DNA of 64,000 bases from Inhella inkyongensis (GTDB taxonomy: Bacteria; Pseudomonadota; Gammaproteobacteria; Burkholderiales; Burkholderiaceae_C): NCBI RefSeq assembly GCF_005952805.1, contig NZ_CP040709.1, positions 3,100,001 to 3,164,000 on the forward strand, in the 5' to 3' direction. The position numbers and the translations under genes were made by a program. Below are positions 8,903 through 19,085 of the stretch, in pieces. Each line of letters opens with the position of its first letter. Positions within the stretch are counted from its first letter, which is position 1. The notes beneath the pieces are model-generated. The model saw nothing but the letters and a program-made list of their open reading frames with translations. It made no database searches and was not told the origin of the DNA.

Positions 8903-9937
8903 TCAGAACAGCTCGACGTCGCTGTCCTTTTGCTGCTCTTCGACCAGATGCCCTGCCTCGACCAGCTGCTCGAAGCCATGCACCTGATTGCGGCCGTTGT
9001 GCTTGGCGTGATAGACCGCTTTGTCGGCGCGGTCAAAGGCAGCGGCCGGGGTGTCCAGCGCGCGGATGCGGGTACAGCCGATGGACAAGGTGACCTGCCC
9101 AACCTGCGGGAAGGCAAAGGCCTCGCACTGCTGACGCAGGCGCTCAAACACCAACAGCGCGTTCTCGGTGGCATCGCAGCGGATCAGCGCCACGAACTCC
9201 TCGCCGCCAAACCGGTAGAGCCGGTCGTGATAACGAAAGCTGGTGCGCATCAGACGTGAGAGCAGCAACAGCACTTCGTCGCCAATCAAATGGCCGAAGT
9301 TGTCGTTGACGCGCTTGAAATGGTCGATGTCGATCACCCCCAGCCAATAGCTGGGCAGGCTGTCATGACGCCGATCACCCGCCAGATTGGCGCCCGGAGA
9401 GACTTCTTCCTGGCGCAGCAGCTTCAGGAAGGAGGCGTCAAAGGTCTTGCGGTTGAGCAAACCGGTGAGGCTGTCGCGCTCGGAGTAGTCGAGCAGCCCC
9501 TGAAAGTTGTGGAACACCCGCAGGATGGCGCTGACGGTGCGCTGCTCGGCAGGCGTGATGCGGGTGCGCGTGACCACTTCCAGCACACCATCGCCGTCGT
9601 GCTCACTGATGAGCGGGAAGTGACAGGTGAACTCGCTGGCGCTGGCGGATTCCCGCAGTTCGCGCCGCTGCAGACAGGCCAGACGCGCCGGGTACTGGGC
9701 CAGCGGCGGCAAATGGCTGATGTCCCCCACCAACGAGTCGGCCGTGGGCACGGTCTCGCCCTGCCCCATATGAGCGCGCGACATCCAGCGTTGGTCCTCG
9801 CCGCTGCCGATGGCCCGGTAGATGCTGACGCACAAGGGGTTGAGCAAATCGCGCAGGGCCATGACCAGGGTGACGTCCATGACGTCCCGGTCCTTGTAGC
9901 CCGTCAGCTCGGCCAGTTGCTCAACAACCTCGCTCAT
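8903..9937 (-). CDS. GGDEF-domain protein, probable diguanylate cyclase
   Basis: A 344-residue protein. The C-terminal half (from about 185, 'RDSLTGLLNRKTFDASF') is a GGDEF domain with an intact active site GGEEF in 'RFGGEEFVALI' and the DIDHFKRVND metal-site segment. The N-terminal 170 residues look like a GAF-type sensor without membrane helices, so it is likely cytosolic. It should make cyclic di-GMP. No RxxD inhibitory site is obvious immediately before GGEEF. It follows chpA on the same strand after 75 bp containing a strong hairpin, so it may be transcribed separately. Proximity to the pilus chemosensory operon suggests a role in surface behaviour (inference). Confidence 0.88.
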   Translation of the reverse strand: MSEVVEQLAELTGYKDRDVMDVTLVMALRDLLNPLCVSIYRAIGSGEDQRWMSRAHMGQGETVPTADSLVGDISHLPPLAQYPARLACLQRRELRESASASEFTCHFPLISEHDGDGVLEVVTRTRITPAEQRTVSAILRVFHNFQGLLDYSERDSLTGLLNRKTFDASFLKLLRQEEVSPGANLAGDRRHDSLPSYWLGVIDIDHFKRVNDNFGHLIGDEVLLLLSRLMRTSFRYHDRLYRFGGEEFVALIRCDATENALLVFERLRQQCEAFAFPQVGQVTLSIGCTRIRALDTPAAAFDRADKAVYHAKHNGRNQVHGFEQLVEAGHLVEEQQKDSDVELF

Positions 9938-9983
9938 TCGACGACCTTGCTCATGCCGCCCTTCAGAAGTTGGGACAGACGAT

Positions 9984-10007
9984 GGGGCCGGCCATCGGGC
10001 CGGCCCC
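9984..10007. terminator. Strong hairpin between chpA and the GGDEF gene
   Basis: A 10-bp perfect stem GGGGCCGGCC / GGCCGGCCCC with a 4-base loop, starting just after the chpA stop on the minus strand. There is no good T-tract, so it may be a weak or Rho-assisted terminator or an mRNA-stabilising element. Confidence 0.55.
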
Positions 10008-10012
10008 GGGGG

Positions 10013-13000
10013 TCACACCGTGACCGCTTTCGAGCCAGTGTACTGACGGATCAGCCCCTTCAGGACCTCCTCGTCATAGGGCTTGCCCAGATAGCCCTGC
10101 ACACCCAAAGCCTCGGCGTATTCGCGGTGCTTGGCCGCGATCCGCGAGGTGATCATCACCACCGGCAGACCCTGCAGTCGCGCATCGGCGCGCAGATTGC
10201 GCACCAAGTCGAAACCGTCCATGCGCGGCATCTCGATGTCGGACAGCACCAGATCGGGCAGCTCTTCGCGCGCCAACTGCTCCATCGCATCCAGACCGTC
10301 CTTGGCCAGCTGCACGCGGTAGCCCTCTCGCTCCAGGAAGCGCTGGGTCACGCGACGCACGGTCAGCGAATCGTCCACCACCAAGATCAGCGGCGCTTGC
10401 GGCGCCGTATCGGCCACCGCAGCCACCACCGGCGCACCACCCGCATGGGCGCGCTCCAGGGCCTGAGCGCCGTAGCGTTCGGCCAGGGCCACGGGGTTGT
10501 AGATCAAGGCCACCGAGCCGCTGGCCAGCAGGCTGATGCCAGCCAGACCCGGCACATGGATCAGCTGCGGACCGAGGTTCTTGACCACCACTTCCTGGTT
10601 GCCCATCACCTCGTCCACATGGATGGCGATGCGATCCGGACCCGAATGCACCAACACCACGGCGGCATGCTTGCCATGCAATTGCGGATGGTCGGAGTGC
10701 GAGAGCAAGCCGCCCATCCAGTACAGCGGCACCTGCATGCTGCCGGCCTGCAACTGACCGCTGGCATAGGCTGCCTGCAACTGGGCATTGGGCAGGCGCA
10801 GTACCGAATCCACCAGACTGGCCGGCACGGCCACCTGCAGTTCACCGCAGCGCAGCAGCACCACCTGCGTCAGCGCAGTGGTCAGCGGCACGCGCAGATC
10901 GAACTCGGCGCCCTTGCCGGCCTGGCTGCGCGTCAGCACATAGCCGCCCAAGGTATTGACCTCGGCACGCACCACGTCCATGCCCACGCCCCGGCCGGCC
11001 AGCTCGGTGACCTGGCTGGCCGTGGAGAAGCCCGGCGCGTAGATCATCTGCATCAGCTCGTGATCCGTGGCCTCGCGCCCCTGCGGCAGCAGACCCAGAC
11101 GGCCCGCCTTTTCGCGGATGCGCGCCAGGTTCAGACCGGCGCCGTCATCGCTAAAGGCGATCAGCACCTGGTTGCCCTCTTGCGAGAGCTTGATGCGGAT
11201 GGTGCCCATGGCCGGCTTGCCGGCCTTCTCACGCTCGGCCGGGGTCTCGATACCGTGGGCCACCGAGTTGCGCAACAAGTGCTCGAAGGCACCGATCAAG
11301 CGCTCCAACACGCCGCGATCCAGTTCGATGCCGCTGCTCTGCAGGTCCAGCTGGACCTGCTTGCCGCCCTCGCGCGCGGCCTGCCGCACCACGCGGTGCA
11401 GGCGTTCGGCCAACGAGTCGAACTCCACCATGCGGCTGCTGAGCAAATCGTCCTGCAGCTCGCGCGTCAGACGCGATTGCGCGGCCAGCTCGTCTTCACC
11501 CTGTGCAACGTTGCGCTGCAAGGAGCGTTGCACCGTGGCCACGTCGTTCACCGACTCGGCCAGCATGCGCGTCACTTCCTGGAAGCGCGTGTAGCGGTCG
11601 AATTCCAGCGGGTCAAAGTCGGAACCGGCTGCCTTGGCCTGCTCCTGGCGCGAACTGATCTGCGCCTCGGCCTGCACTTCCAGCTCGCGCAACTGGGTGC
11701 GCAAACGCTCCAAGTTGTCGTCCAGTTCAAGCAGCGCCGTCTTCATCTGCGACAGCTCGCTCTCCATGCGGGCGCGACGGATCGACACCTCACCGGCCTG
11801 TGAAGCCAGGCGATCCAGCAAGCTGGCACGCACGCGCACCAGACTCTGACCGCTGACCAGCGGGGCGGCGTCGGCCGTCGAAATCTCGCGCGCACCCTGG
11901 CCCGCGAACCGCGACCAGTCGACATCGGCCGGCGACAGCACGGGGATGCTGACTTCTTGGACGGCCACTGCCTCGGGCTGAACCGAGGCCGGCATGGCCA
12001 GCTCGGACAGCGGCTGGGCCACTTCGACCGGTTCGGCCGTCTCTACCGCCTCCGGTGTCTGCTCCGGTTCCTGAGTCTTGACGCCCTGCTTCAAGGCCAG
12101 GCGCTGACGTTCAAACTCCGCCTCCAGTTCGTCGCCACGATGCTGCAGCGGCGCCAACTCGGCCGCCGAACGCTCGGCACGCACCATGAGCGCCGCCACC
12201 GCTGACTCCAGTCGGTGCGCCATCTCACCCAGGCGCATGGCGCCGGCCAGGCGGGCACCACCCTTGAAGGTGTGCAGCGTGCGCATGCAGGCATCGCCGC
12301 GCGCGCTGTCCTGCGCGTGGCTGGTCCAGTCGCGCAGGCGGGCATGCAGGTCGTGCAGCAGCTCGCTGGCCTCTTCCTCAAAGATCTCCCACAGCTCGTC
12401 GTCGATCTGGTCGGGCTCGCCAGTCAGGAACTCGGCATCGTCGGCCAGGGTGATGGTGGCCTCGGCGGTCGCCATCTCCGGCAGCGCCGGTGCTTCGTCC
12501 AACGGTGCCGTGCCTGTTTCTTCAGGCTCAACCGGCAAGGGCACAAAGGCGTTCAGCGCCTCGACCAGGTCGGGGGCCGGATCCTTCAGGAAGCCGGCCG
12601 CGAACTGGTGCAGCAGATGCGCGATCTCGTCGGCCGCGCGGGTGAACAGCGCGGCCGCCTCGGGCAGCACGCGACGGCCCTGCTGGGCGCGGCCCAGCGC
12701 ATGCTCCAGCGCACGCGCCAGATGCGAGAGCGACTCGTAACCCACGGTGGCGGCGTTGCCGGCCAATGCGTGCGAGTACACCTCGGTGCTCGAAGGCGGC
12801 GGCTCGTCGGGCTGCGCCGACCAATCCGCCAGTTCCACGGCCAAGCGGCTGGACTGGTGATCGGCCTCGCCGATGAAGATGCTGAACAAGGTTTGCGAGA
12901 TGCGCAGGGGCCCGATGTCACGCATCGGCTCTTCCTGAATCTCATCCACCGCCACCTCAGGCGTCTCCGCAGCGGCTTCGACTGCGGGCTCGATCGGCAC

Positions 13001-16000
13001 AGCCTGCTCTTCGACGCCGAGCGCCAAGTCCACCGGCTCAGCGGGGTCGGCCAAGTCGAGGATCAGCTCGGGTTCAGGCAAGGACTCCAGCACCGGCTCG
13101 GGCTCGGGCTCGGCCGGCAGCGCGACCGCTTCCACCGGCGCATCCAGACTCAGATCCAGACTGAGTTCGGCCTCGCTGAATGCGGGCAACTCCACCAACT
13201 CCGGCAGGGCCTCGGCAGAAAGCTCCTCGACGGGCTGTTCGGCAGCAGGCACTTCCTCGACCGGCAGTTCCTCGACTGACAGATCCAGCGGCTCGAGCAC
13301 TTCGGCCACTTCAAGCACTTCGGCCACCTCGCCCGCTTCGGGCAAGCTCACCAGAGCCGGCAATTCGGCATCGCCCAGATCGAGCTCCAGGGCCAGGTCG
13401 GGCAGGGCCTCGGGCAAGCGCGGCGCCTCCTGAGCGGGCGCCTCCAGGCTCAGGTCCAGCTCAAAGCCACCGTCTTCCAGCAACTCGGGCTCAGACACCG
13501 CAACAGGCTCGGACTCCAGCACATCGGGCAGCAGTTCCGCAGCCGCTACGGCCTCGGTGAGCGACTGCTCCAGGGCTTGCGCCTCGGCCGGCACCTCGAC
13601 CACCGGGGCCGGTTCCACCACATCCCCAAAGTCCAAGGTGATGGGGGCGAATTCCTCGGGGCTGGGCAGCACCGACTCGGGGGCGACCGAGTCGGACATC
13701 GACACGGGCTGGGTGGCGGCGAACTCGGGCAACTCGGACGGCGCAGCTTCGACCGGCGCCATCGCCGGGCTGGGCGCAGCGGCAGGCGGCGTCAGACCCA
13801 GGCGCAACGCATCGGCGCGCTCGCGCAGGCTCTGCGGCGTGCGCGCGCTGTGGCGGCTCGACTCCACCTCATTGCGCCACTCGGCCAGCTCATCCAGCGC
13901 GTCGGCGCTGAAGCCGAGCAAGGCATCATCGGCGCCCCGCTCTTCACCGAGCCTGGCGTTATAGAGCTGTTCACAGGCCCAGGCGGCCTCGCCAAAAGCC
14001 ATCAGCCCGACCATCTTCGAGCTGCCCTTCAGGGTGTGGAAGGAACGCCGGACGGTGGTCATGGCCTCCTTGTCGCTGCGCTGGTCCACCAACTGGTGGA
14101 GTGCATCGCGCGCATTGCCGATGACTTCGCTGGCCTCTTCCAGGAAGATCTCCAGCATCTCCTCATCCAGCTCTTCGGCGCTTTCAGGCAGCGGCGCGCT
14201 GGGTTCCGGCGCCGGGGCCTGGGCTGGCTCCGCGGCTTCGACCACAGCCTGCAGATCCGACACAGCCGCCAGGCTGGGCGGCTCCAAATCCAAGCTTGGC
14301 AGGTCCAGATCGTTCAGGGAGAGCGTTGGTGCCTGCAAAGCCTTGGCCGCCAACTCAGCGGCCGTGGCCAGGGCTGGCCGGTCATCGGCCTCGGCCTGCA
14401 AGGCCAGGCGCTCCAGCTCATTGACATCGGGGCTGGCGGCGGCCGCTCGGGCCTGATCCACCAGGCTGGGCGCTGCGCCTGCCGTGCTCGCCTCGCGGGC
14501 CACCAGAGCTTCCAGTTCGCCGGTTTCCTCATTGAAGCGGAACAGGGTCTTGGCCAGCGGCGCCTGCACGCTCAGCATGTCGATCAGGAAGCCGAGCTGA
14601 CCCAGGTTGTTGGCCAGGCGCTCGAACAAGGCCTTGGGGCCCGCCAAGCTGGGATCCACCTCGGTATTGCACAGGCGGTCCACCTCATCGCGCATGCGCA
14701 GGCAGGTCAAGCCGGCCTGATCCAGGCCCAACACGCTGAACACCCCGCGCATGGCTGCCAACTGTCCGGGCACGGGAATCAGCAACTCGCGCCCTTCCGG
14801 CTTGCGGAAGTACTCATCCATTTGGCGTTCGACCTCGGTCAGGCTCTGGCGCAGCTCATGCACCACGCTGCCCAAGGTCTGCCGGTCCGACACGCGGCGG
14901 AACAGCTCCTCCATCCAAACTTCCAGCGGCTCGGCCGCCTGGCCGGTGGCTGCCGACTGCACGCGCTGCGCCAGCCGGGCCAGGCGTTCGGCCTGGGCCG
15001 GCTCGCCAAACACGCCGTCATCCAAAGCCGCCTCGATGTACAGCAAAGAGGTCGCCACCTCCATGCCCAGGGTGGTGGAAGGGCGCTGGCCCGAACGCAA
15101 CGTCAGCACGGCTGCGCGCTGCAGGGTTTGGCCCAAGACTTCGCCGGAGGGGAAAAGTTCCTGCAGCGACTCGGTCACCAGACCGAAAGACTCATCCAAC
15201 TGCGAGGCGCGCGCCATCTCGCCCTCGGCGCAGGCGCCCCAACTGTCTTTGGCGGCTTGCACGCGGCGCAGGGCCTGAGCCACCAGGCTGGGATCAATCT
15301 GACCCAGGCTGTCGTCCAGATAGTCGGCCCCAAGCCGCCCATCCAGACCATAGGCCGTGCGCACGGCGCGCAAATGGGGGGCGCGGCCGGCCGGTGGATC
15401 ACCGCTTTGAGCGCAATAGAACAGCAGATCCTGCACCAGGCGGTCGGCCGGCGCGGGATGACCCTGCAAGTGGTTGCGCAACTGCGCCAACAGGCGCGAG
15501 CCCAGGCGCTTGACGAAGGCATCCGGGTCAATCAGGCCCAGGGCCTGCGCTTCGAAATGCGCCGCAGCCAATTGCCAGAAGCTGGCCTGAGGTTCGGCGC
15601 CCAGCGCCACCGCCAGACCGACGCAAAGCTCGGCCAGATCCGCCGCGTGTGCCGTGGTGGACTGGCGCATCTGCCGCAGCAGCGCGGTCTCAAACGCGGT
15701 GCGCAGCGCATCCAGTGCCGGGGCTGGCTGGCTGAGTTGCGGGCTCGGCAAGGTCTGCCACTCAAAATGAGTGGGCCAGAAATCGGCCGGGTGAATGCGC
15801 TCGGCCCGTGCCTGTTCCTGCACCCGGCGATAGGCCGGGAACAGGGCCAGGGGCGACACCGGAGCCGCACCCAGCAGGCGCGCCACATAGGTCAGCAGCG
15901 CGAAGTCGGCCTTCTCCAGGGCCTCGACCGACGCCGCGGGCACCTGGGCCTGCGCGGCCATGTAGCGCACCAGGCCCTCGTTGGCGCGCGCCAGCAAGGA

Positions 16001-16246
16001 GGCCTCGCGCAGGCCCACCATTTGCAGGACCCCCGCCACCTGATGCAATTGCGCGGCCACGGGGCCGAGGCTGGCGGCCGCAAGGGCTGGGTCAATCTGA
16101 CCGGCCGTACTGCGCAGCTCAAACTCGCGCAGGGTACGGCGCAGGCTCTTGTGCACGCCTTCCAGCGTGCGGCGCACTTCGTCCTGAACCCACGCCAGCG
16201 GCGTGAGGTCAGAGCGGTCGCGCCCGTCCTGAGCGGATAAGGTCAT
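10013..16246 (-). CDS. chpA: ChpA-type hybrid chemosensory histidine kinase of the type IV pilus system
   Basis: A very large CheA-like kinase (2077 residues). The N-terminal region holds degenerate Hpt-like bundles (for example around 'QLHQVAGVLQMVG'). Further on come a canonical Hpt site HTLKGSS, a long acidic Pro/Glu/Val-rich linker, another Hpt with HALAGNA and a third with HTFKGG. A CheA dimerisation/ATPase core follows (LLRNSVAHGIE, DDGAGLN, GRGVGMDVV), then a CheW-like domain and a C-terminal receiver (VVDDSLTVRR, phospho-acceptor D in LSDIEMPRMDG, GKPYD). It would receive signals from PilJ/PilI and phosphorylate PilG and PilH. The ATG at 16246 is chosen over a TTG ten codons earlier; it overlaps the stop of pilJ by none and follows it by 13 bases. 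Confidence 0.93.
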   Translation of the reverse strand: MTLSAQDGRDRSDLTPLAWVQDEVRRTLEGVHKSLRRTLREFELRSTAGQIDPALAAASLGPVAAQLHQVAGVLQMVGLREASLLARANEGLVRYMAAQAQVPAASVEALEKADFALLTYVARLLGAAPVSPLALFPAYRRVQEQARAERIHPADFWPTHFEWQTLPSPQLSQPAPALDALRTAFETALLRQMRQSTTAHAADLAELCVGLAVALGAEPQASFWQLAAAHFEAQALGLIDPDAFVKRLGSRLLAQLRNHLQGHPAPADRLVQDLLFYCAQSGDPPAGRAPHLRAVRTAYGLDGRLGADYLDDSLGQIDPSLVAQALRRVQAAKDSWGACAEGEMARASQLDESFGLVTESLQELFPSGEVLGQTLQRAAVLTLRSGQRPSTTLGMEVATSLLYIEAALDDGVFGEPAQAERLARLAQRVQSAATGQAAEPLEVWMEELFRRVSDRQTLGSVVHELRQSLTEVERQMDEYFRKPEGRELLIPVPGQLAAMRGVFSVLGLDQAGLTCLRMRDEVDRLCNTEVDPSLAGPKALFERLANNLGQLGFLIDMLSVQAPLAKTLFRFNEETGELEALVAREASTAGAAPSLVDQARAAAASPDVNELERLALQAEADDRPALATAAELAAKALQAPTLSLNDLDLPSLDLEPPSLAAVSDLQAVVEAAEPAQAPAPEPSAPLPESAEELDEEMLEIFLEEASEVIGNARDALHQLVDQRSDKEAMTTVRRSFHTLKGSSKMVGLMAFGEAAWACEQLYNARLGEERGADDALLGFSADALDELAEWRNEVESSRHSARTPQSLRERADALRLGLTPPAAAPSPAMAPVEAAPSELPEFAATQPVSMSDSVAPESVLPSPEEFAPITLDFGDVVEPAPVVEVPAEAQALEQSLTEAVAAAELLPDVLESEPVAVSEPELLEDGGFELDLSLEAPAQEAPRLPEALPDLALELDLGDAELPALVSLPEAGEVAEVLEVAEVLEPLDLSVEELPVEEVPAAEQPVEELSAEALPELVELPAFSEAELSLDLSLDAPVEAVALPAEPEPEPVLESLPEPELILDLADPAEPVDLALGVEEQAVPIEPAVEAAAETPEVAVDEIQEEPMRDIGPLRISQTLFSIFIGEADHQSSRLAVELADWSAQPDEPPPSSTEVYSHALAGNAATVGYESLSHLARALEHALGRAQQGRRVLPEAAALFTRAADEIAHLLHQFAAGFLKDPAPDLVEALNAFVPLPVEPEETGTAPLDEAPALPEMATAEATITLADDAEFLTGEPDQIDDELWEIFEEEASELLHDLHARLRDWTSHAQDSARGDACMRTLHTFKGGARLAGAMRLGEMAHRLESAVAALMVRAERSAAELAPLQHRGDELEAEFERQRLALKQGVKTQEPEQTPEAVETAEPVEVAQPLSELAMPASVQPEAVAVQEVSIPVLSPADVDWSRFAGQGAREISTADAAPLVSGQSLVRVRASLLDRLASQAGEVSIRRARMESELSQMKTALLELDDNLERLRTQLRELEVQAEAQISSRQEQAKAAGSDFDPLEFDRYTRFQEVTRMLAESVNDVATVQRSLQRNVAQGEDELAAQSRLTRELQDDLLSSRMVEFDSLAERLHRVVRQAAREGGKQVQLDLQSSGIELDRGVLERLIGAFEHLLRNSVAHGIETPAEREKAGKPAMGTIRIKLSQEGNQVLIAFSDDGAGLNLARIREKAGRLGLLPQGREATDHELMQMIYAPGFSTASQVTELAGRGVGMDVVRAEVNTLGGYVLTRSQAGKGAEFDLRVPLTTALTQVVLLRCGELQVAVPASLVDSVLRLPNAQLQAAYASGQLQAGSMQVPLYWMGGLLSHSDHPQLHGKHAAVVLVHSGPDRIAIHVDEVMGNQEVVVKNLGPQLIHVPGLAGISLLASGSVALIYNPVALAERYGAQALERAHAGGAPVVAAVADTAPQAPLILVVDDSLTVRRVTQRFLEREGYRVQLAKDGLDAMEQLAREELPDLVLSDIEMPRMDGFDLVRNLRADARLQGLPVVMITSRIAAKHREYAEALGVQGYLGKPYDEEVLKGLIRQYTGSKAVTV

Positions 16247-16259
16247 TCGCGCGCCGGCA

Positions 16260-18521
16260 TCAAGCCGCGTTGCCAATCTTGAATCGGGTCACCGAGCCCT
16301 TCAGGGCTTCGGCCGAACGGGACAGCTCATGCACCATCTTGGCGGTCGAGCGCGTACCTTCCGAGGTCTGCTCCGTCACCGCAAAGATGTGCTGGATGTT
16401 CGAGGCCACTTCGTTGGCCGACGAGGCCTCTTCCTTGGCACGGTTGGTGATGTTGGCCACCAGGTCATCCAGCTTGCGGGCCACGGTATCGATCTCTTCC
16501 AGCGCGTGACCAGCGGCGTCGGACAGCTTGGTACCTTGCACCACACCGGTGGTCGAGCGCTCCATAGCGGCCACCGCGTCCTGGGTATCGGTCTGAATGG
16601 CCTTCACCAGTGCGGCAATCCGGCGCGTGGCGTCGCCCGAGCGTTCGGCCAGTCGCTGCACTTCTTCAGCCACCACCGAGAAGCCACGACCCGCATCGCC
16701 CGCCGAGGCGGCCTGAATGGCGGCGTTCAAGGCCAGCACGTTGGTCTGTTCGGTAATGTCCGAAATCAGTTCCGTGATCTCACCAATTTCCTGCGACGAC
16801 TCACCCAGACGCTTGATGCGCTTGGAGGTTTCCTGGATCTGATCGCGAATGGAGTTCATACCTTCGCGGTTGTTCTGCATGGCCTCCAGACCCTGCTGGG
16901 TGGCTTGACGCGATTGCTTGGCCACTTCGGCCACGTCCTGCGCCTGCGTGGCCACTTCGTTGATTCGACCGGCCATGTTCAGCACGGCGTCACCGGTGGC
17001 GCGAATCTCATGCAGCTGTTCGGTCGAAGCCGCCAGCAGCTCGGTCGAGGTCTGGTCCACCTGGCTGGTGGTCTCCGTCACTCGCGCGGCCGTGGCCTGC
17101 ACCTGACCCACCAGGTTGCGCAGCTCTTCCACGGTGTAGTTCACCGAGTCGGCGATCGCACCCGTGATGTCCTCGGTCACCGTGGCTTGTTGCGTCAAGT
17201 CACCATCGGCCACTGCAGCCAGTTCGTTCATCAGGCGAAGAATGGCGGCCTGGTTGGCGTCGTTGACGCGCTTGGCCTCCAATTCCTGCGCCTGGGCTTG
17301 ACGGCGCTGCTCTTCGGCGAGTTGCGCGCGGCGTTGCTGGCCGGCGATGTAGAGGCGCGCCAAACCGGCCAGGCCCACACCCAGAGCCGCCAGCGAGGCC
17401 AGCAGCATCAGACCCTGCCACCAGGTCAGACCGCTGAACTCATTCAGCTTCTCCGACACCCCCTCCAGGCCCTTACGCACCGGCTCGGAGTCCTTCAGGA
17501 TGGTGTTGGCCGCTTCACGAGCAGCCACCAAGCCGGACAGGTTGGCCAACACGCTCTTGGCCTGCTGGTCCGTGGCCTCGAACATGGTGAGCAAGGCCTT
17601 CAGGCGCTCGCGCAACTGACCATCGCGGGCAGCGGACAGGTTCAGGTCGCGCGAGCCATTCAACAGGCCCAGTGTGATCTCGCGGAAGGCGTTCAAGTCC
17701 TGGCCCAGCAAGAACACGGCCTCAGGACTCACACCCTCCTGGGTCAGGAACTCACCGGCGCTCTTGCCGATCCGTTGCGTCAACATCACCAACTGGCCCG
17801 AGGCCGCCACGGCCGCGGTGTCGCCGCCCTGGGTCAGTTCCAACGAGGCCACCGCTTCGGCGGCTTCCAGCAGGTCGGAGGACTGACGGTTGATGGTGCG
17901 CAGCGAACTACCCACCTCGGTCAGCACCTTTTCGGTGCCCAACACCACCTTCACCGACTTCTCGGCGCGATCCACCATCGGCATCACCGGGTCCAGCACC
18001 TCCAACACGGCGCCCGGGGCCTTGGCCAGCGGGCCGGTACCCGTGTGCAGGTTGCGGGTCACGTCGGTCATCTTTTGCAGCGACTCGCGCAATTCGCCGA
18101 AGGCCGTCGGCGTACCCACCATGGCGGTGGACACGGCCTTGGCCAGACGCTGCGACTGCATCAGGGCCAGACCGGTCTCGCGCACCTGATCGGCATTGCG
18201 ACCCGACAGATAGATGTTCAAGCCCACCGTCAGCAGCGTGCCCACCAGGCCGCCCGCCACCAGGGCGCCGTAGCTGTTCTGCCAGCGCACCCGCTTGGAG
18301 GGCGCTGCGGGCATGGCTTCCATGGTGCTGTACTGCGTCGTCGAAGCGGCGCCGGTTTCGGCAAAGCCGCTCAGCTGACTGTCGGGCGCCGCCATCACGC
18401 TGGCTGGGCCTTCATGGGCCTGGGTATCCAGATGCACGGTCTCGTAGACGCTATCGGGCGCCTCTTCGCCAAGCTGCGTGCTGTCGGCACCGGAAGACTT
18501 CGTCTTGTCGATAAGGCTCAT
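16260..18521 (-). CDS. pilJ: PilJ methyl-accepting chemotaxis protein of twitching motility
   Basis: A 753-residue receptor. It has an unusual 75-residue cytoplasmic N-tail, a first membrane helix (about 80-105), two PilJ-type periplasmic helical modules, and a second helix around 'WWQGLMLLASLAALGVGLAG'. A HAMP region and the MCP signalling hairpin with 'EQTNVLALNAAIQAA' follow. It senses an unknown surface or pilin-derived signal and controls the ChpA kinase. The start has a good site (GAGGCAGGAC before the ATG). It lies 44 bp after pilI. The long N-tail is longer than in Pseudomonas PilJ, but several internal ATGs lack a ribosome binding site. Confidence 0.93.
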   Translation of the reverse strand: MSLIDKTKSSGADSTQLGEEAPDSVYETVHLDTQAHEGPASVMAAPDSQLSGFAETGAASTTQYSTMEAMPAAPSKRVRWQNSYGALVAGGLVGTLLTVGLNIYLSGRNADQVRETGLALMQSQRLAKAVSTAMVGTPTAFGELRESLQKMTDVTRNLHTGTGPLAKAPGAVLEVLDPVMPMVDRAEKSVKVVLGTEKVLTEVGSSLRTINRQSSDLLEAAEAVASLELTQGGDTAAVAASGQLVMLTQRIGKSAGEFLTQEGVSPEAVFLLGQDLNAFREITLGLLNGSRDLNLSAARDGQLRERLKALLTMFEATDQQAKSVLANLSGLVAAREAANTILKDSEPVRKGLEGVSEKLNEFSGLTWWQGLMLLASLAALGVGLAGLARLYIAGQQRRAQLAEEQRRQAQAQELEAKRVNDANQAAILRLMNELAAVADGDLTQQATVTEDITGAIADSVNYTVEELRNLVGQVQATAARVTETTSQVDQTSTELLAASTEQLHEIRATGDAVLNMAGRINEVATQAQDVAEVAKQSRQATQQGLEAMQNNREGMNSIRDQIQETSKRIKRLGESSQEIGEITELISDITEQTNVLALNAAIQAASAGDAGRGFSVVAEEVQRLAERSGDATRRIAALVKAIQTDTQDAVAAMERSTTGVVQGTKLSDAAGHALEEIDTVARKLDDLVANITNRAKEEASSANEVASNIQHIFAVTEQTSEGTRSTAKMVHELSRSAEALKGSVTRFKIGNAA

Positions 18522-18565
18522 GTCCTGCCTCGTTCTGCGTGAATGCGGTTGTTATAGGGGCCTGC

Positions 18566-19081
18566 TCAGGCCACGATGTCCAAGAAGGGTTCGAAGCGCA
18601 CCAGCACTTCCAGGTCCAACACCTGCCAGATTCGGCCCTGCTCGTCGACGCGTTGATCGCTCGCGAAATGCGGGCGCTCATCGCTGCAGGGGCTGCGCTT
18701 GAGCTGCTCTTCGGTGCGCAGACCGGCAAGTCGGTCCACCAGCAGCGCGCAATTGGTATTGAGCTCAGCGCTCAACGCCACCAGGCGCCCACCGCTGCCT
18801 TCGATGCGGCTGTTGCGCAGTCCCAGGTACTGCGCCAAATCAACCACCGTATGCAGACCACCGCGCAAATTGGCCACGCCCAGCATCCAGGGTTTGGTGT
18901 AGGGCACGCGGGTGGTAGGCACCAGGGCAAAGATTTCCGCCGCCTGGGCCAGGGGGATCAACAGGCCGAGCCCGGCACTCTCAACAGCCAGCCAGCGCGC
19001 GCTCTGCGATTGCTCGCGCACCGCCTGGAGTCGCTGCGCCAGGCGCTGCTGGAATTCACGAAGCGCTTGCTTGCCGGCCAT
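18566..19081 (-). CDS. pilI: PilI, CheW-like coupling protein
   Basis: A 171-residue CheW-domain protein with the typical 'MLGVANLRGGLHTVVDLAQYLGL' core (about residues 84-106). It should bridge the PilJ receptor and the ChpA kinase. It begins 4 bp after pilH and is followed by pilJ, which matches the pilGHIJ order of Pseudomonas. No membrane segment is present. Confidence 0.9.
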   Translation of the reverse strand: MAGKQALREFQQRLAQRLQAVREQSQSARWLAVESAGLGLLIPLAQAAEIFALVPTTRVPYTKPWMLGVANLRGGLHTVVDLAQYLGLRNSRIEGSGGRLVALSAELNTNCALLVDRLAGLRTEEQLKRSPCSDERPHFASDQRVDEQGRIWQVLDLEVLVRFEPFLDIVA

Positions 19082-19085
19082 CGTG

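Noticed and set aside
9290..11803. Long plus-strand frames (over 800 codons) opposite chpA and the GGDEF gene
   Set aside because: They are antisense shadows typical of GC-rich DNA; the minus-strand proteins have full motif sets.
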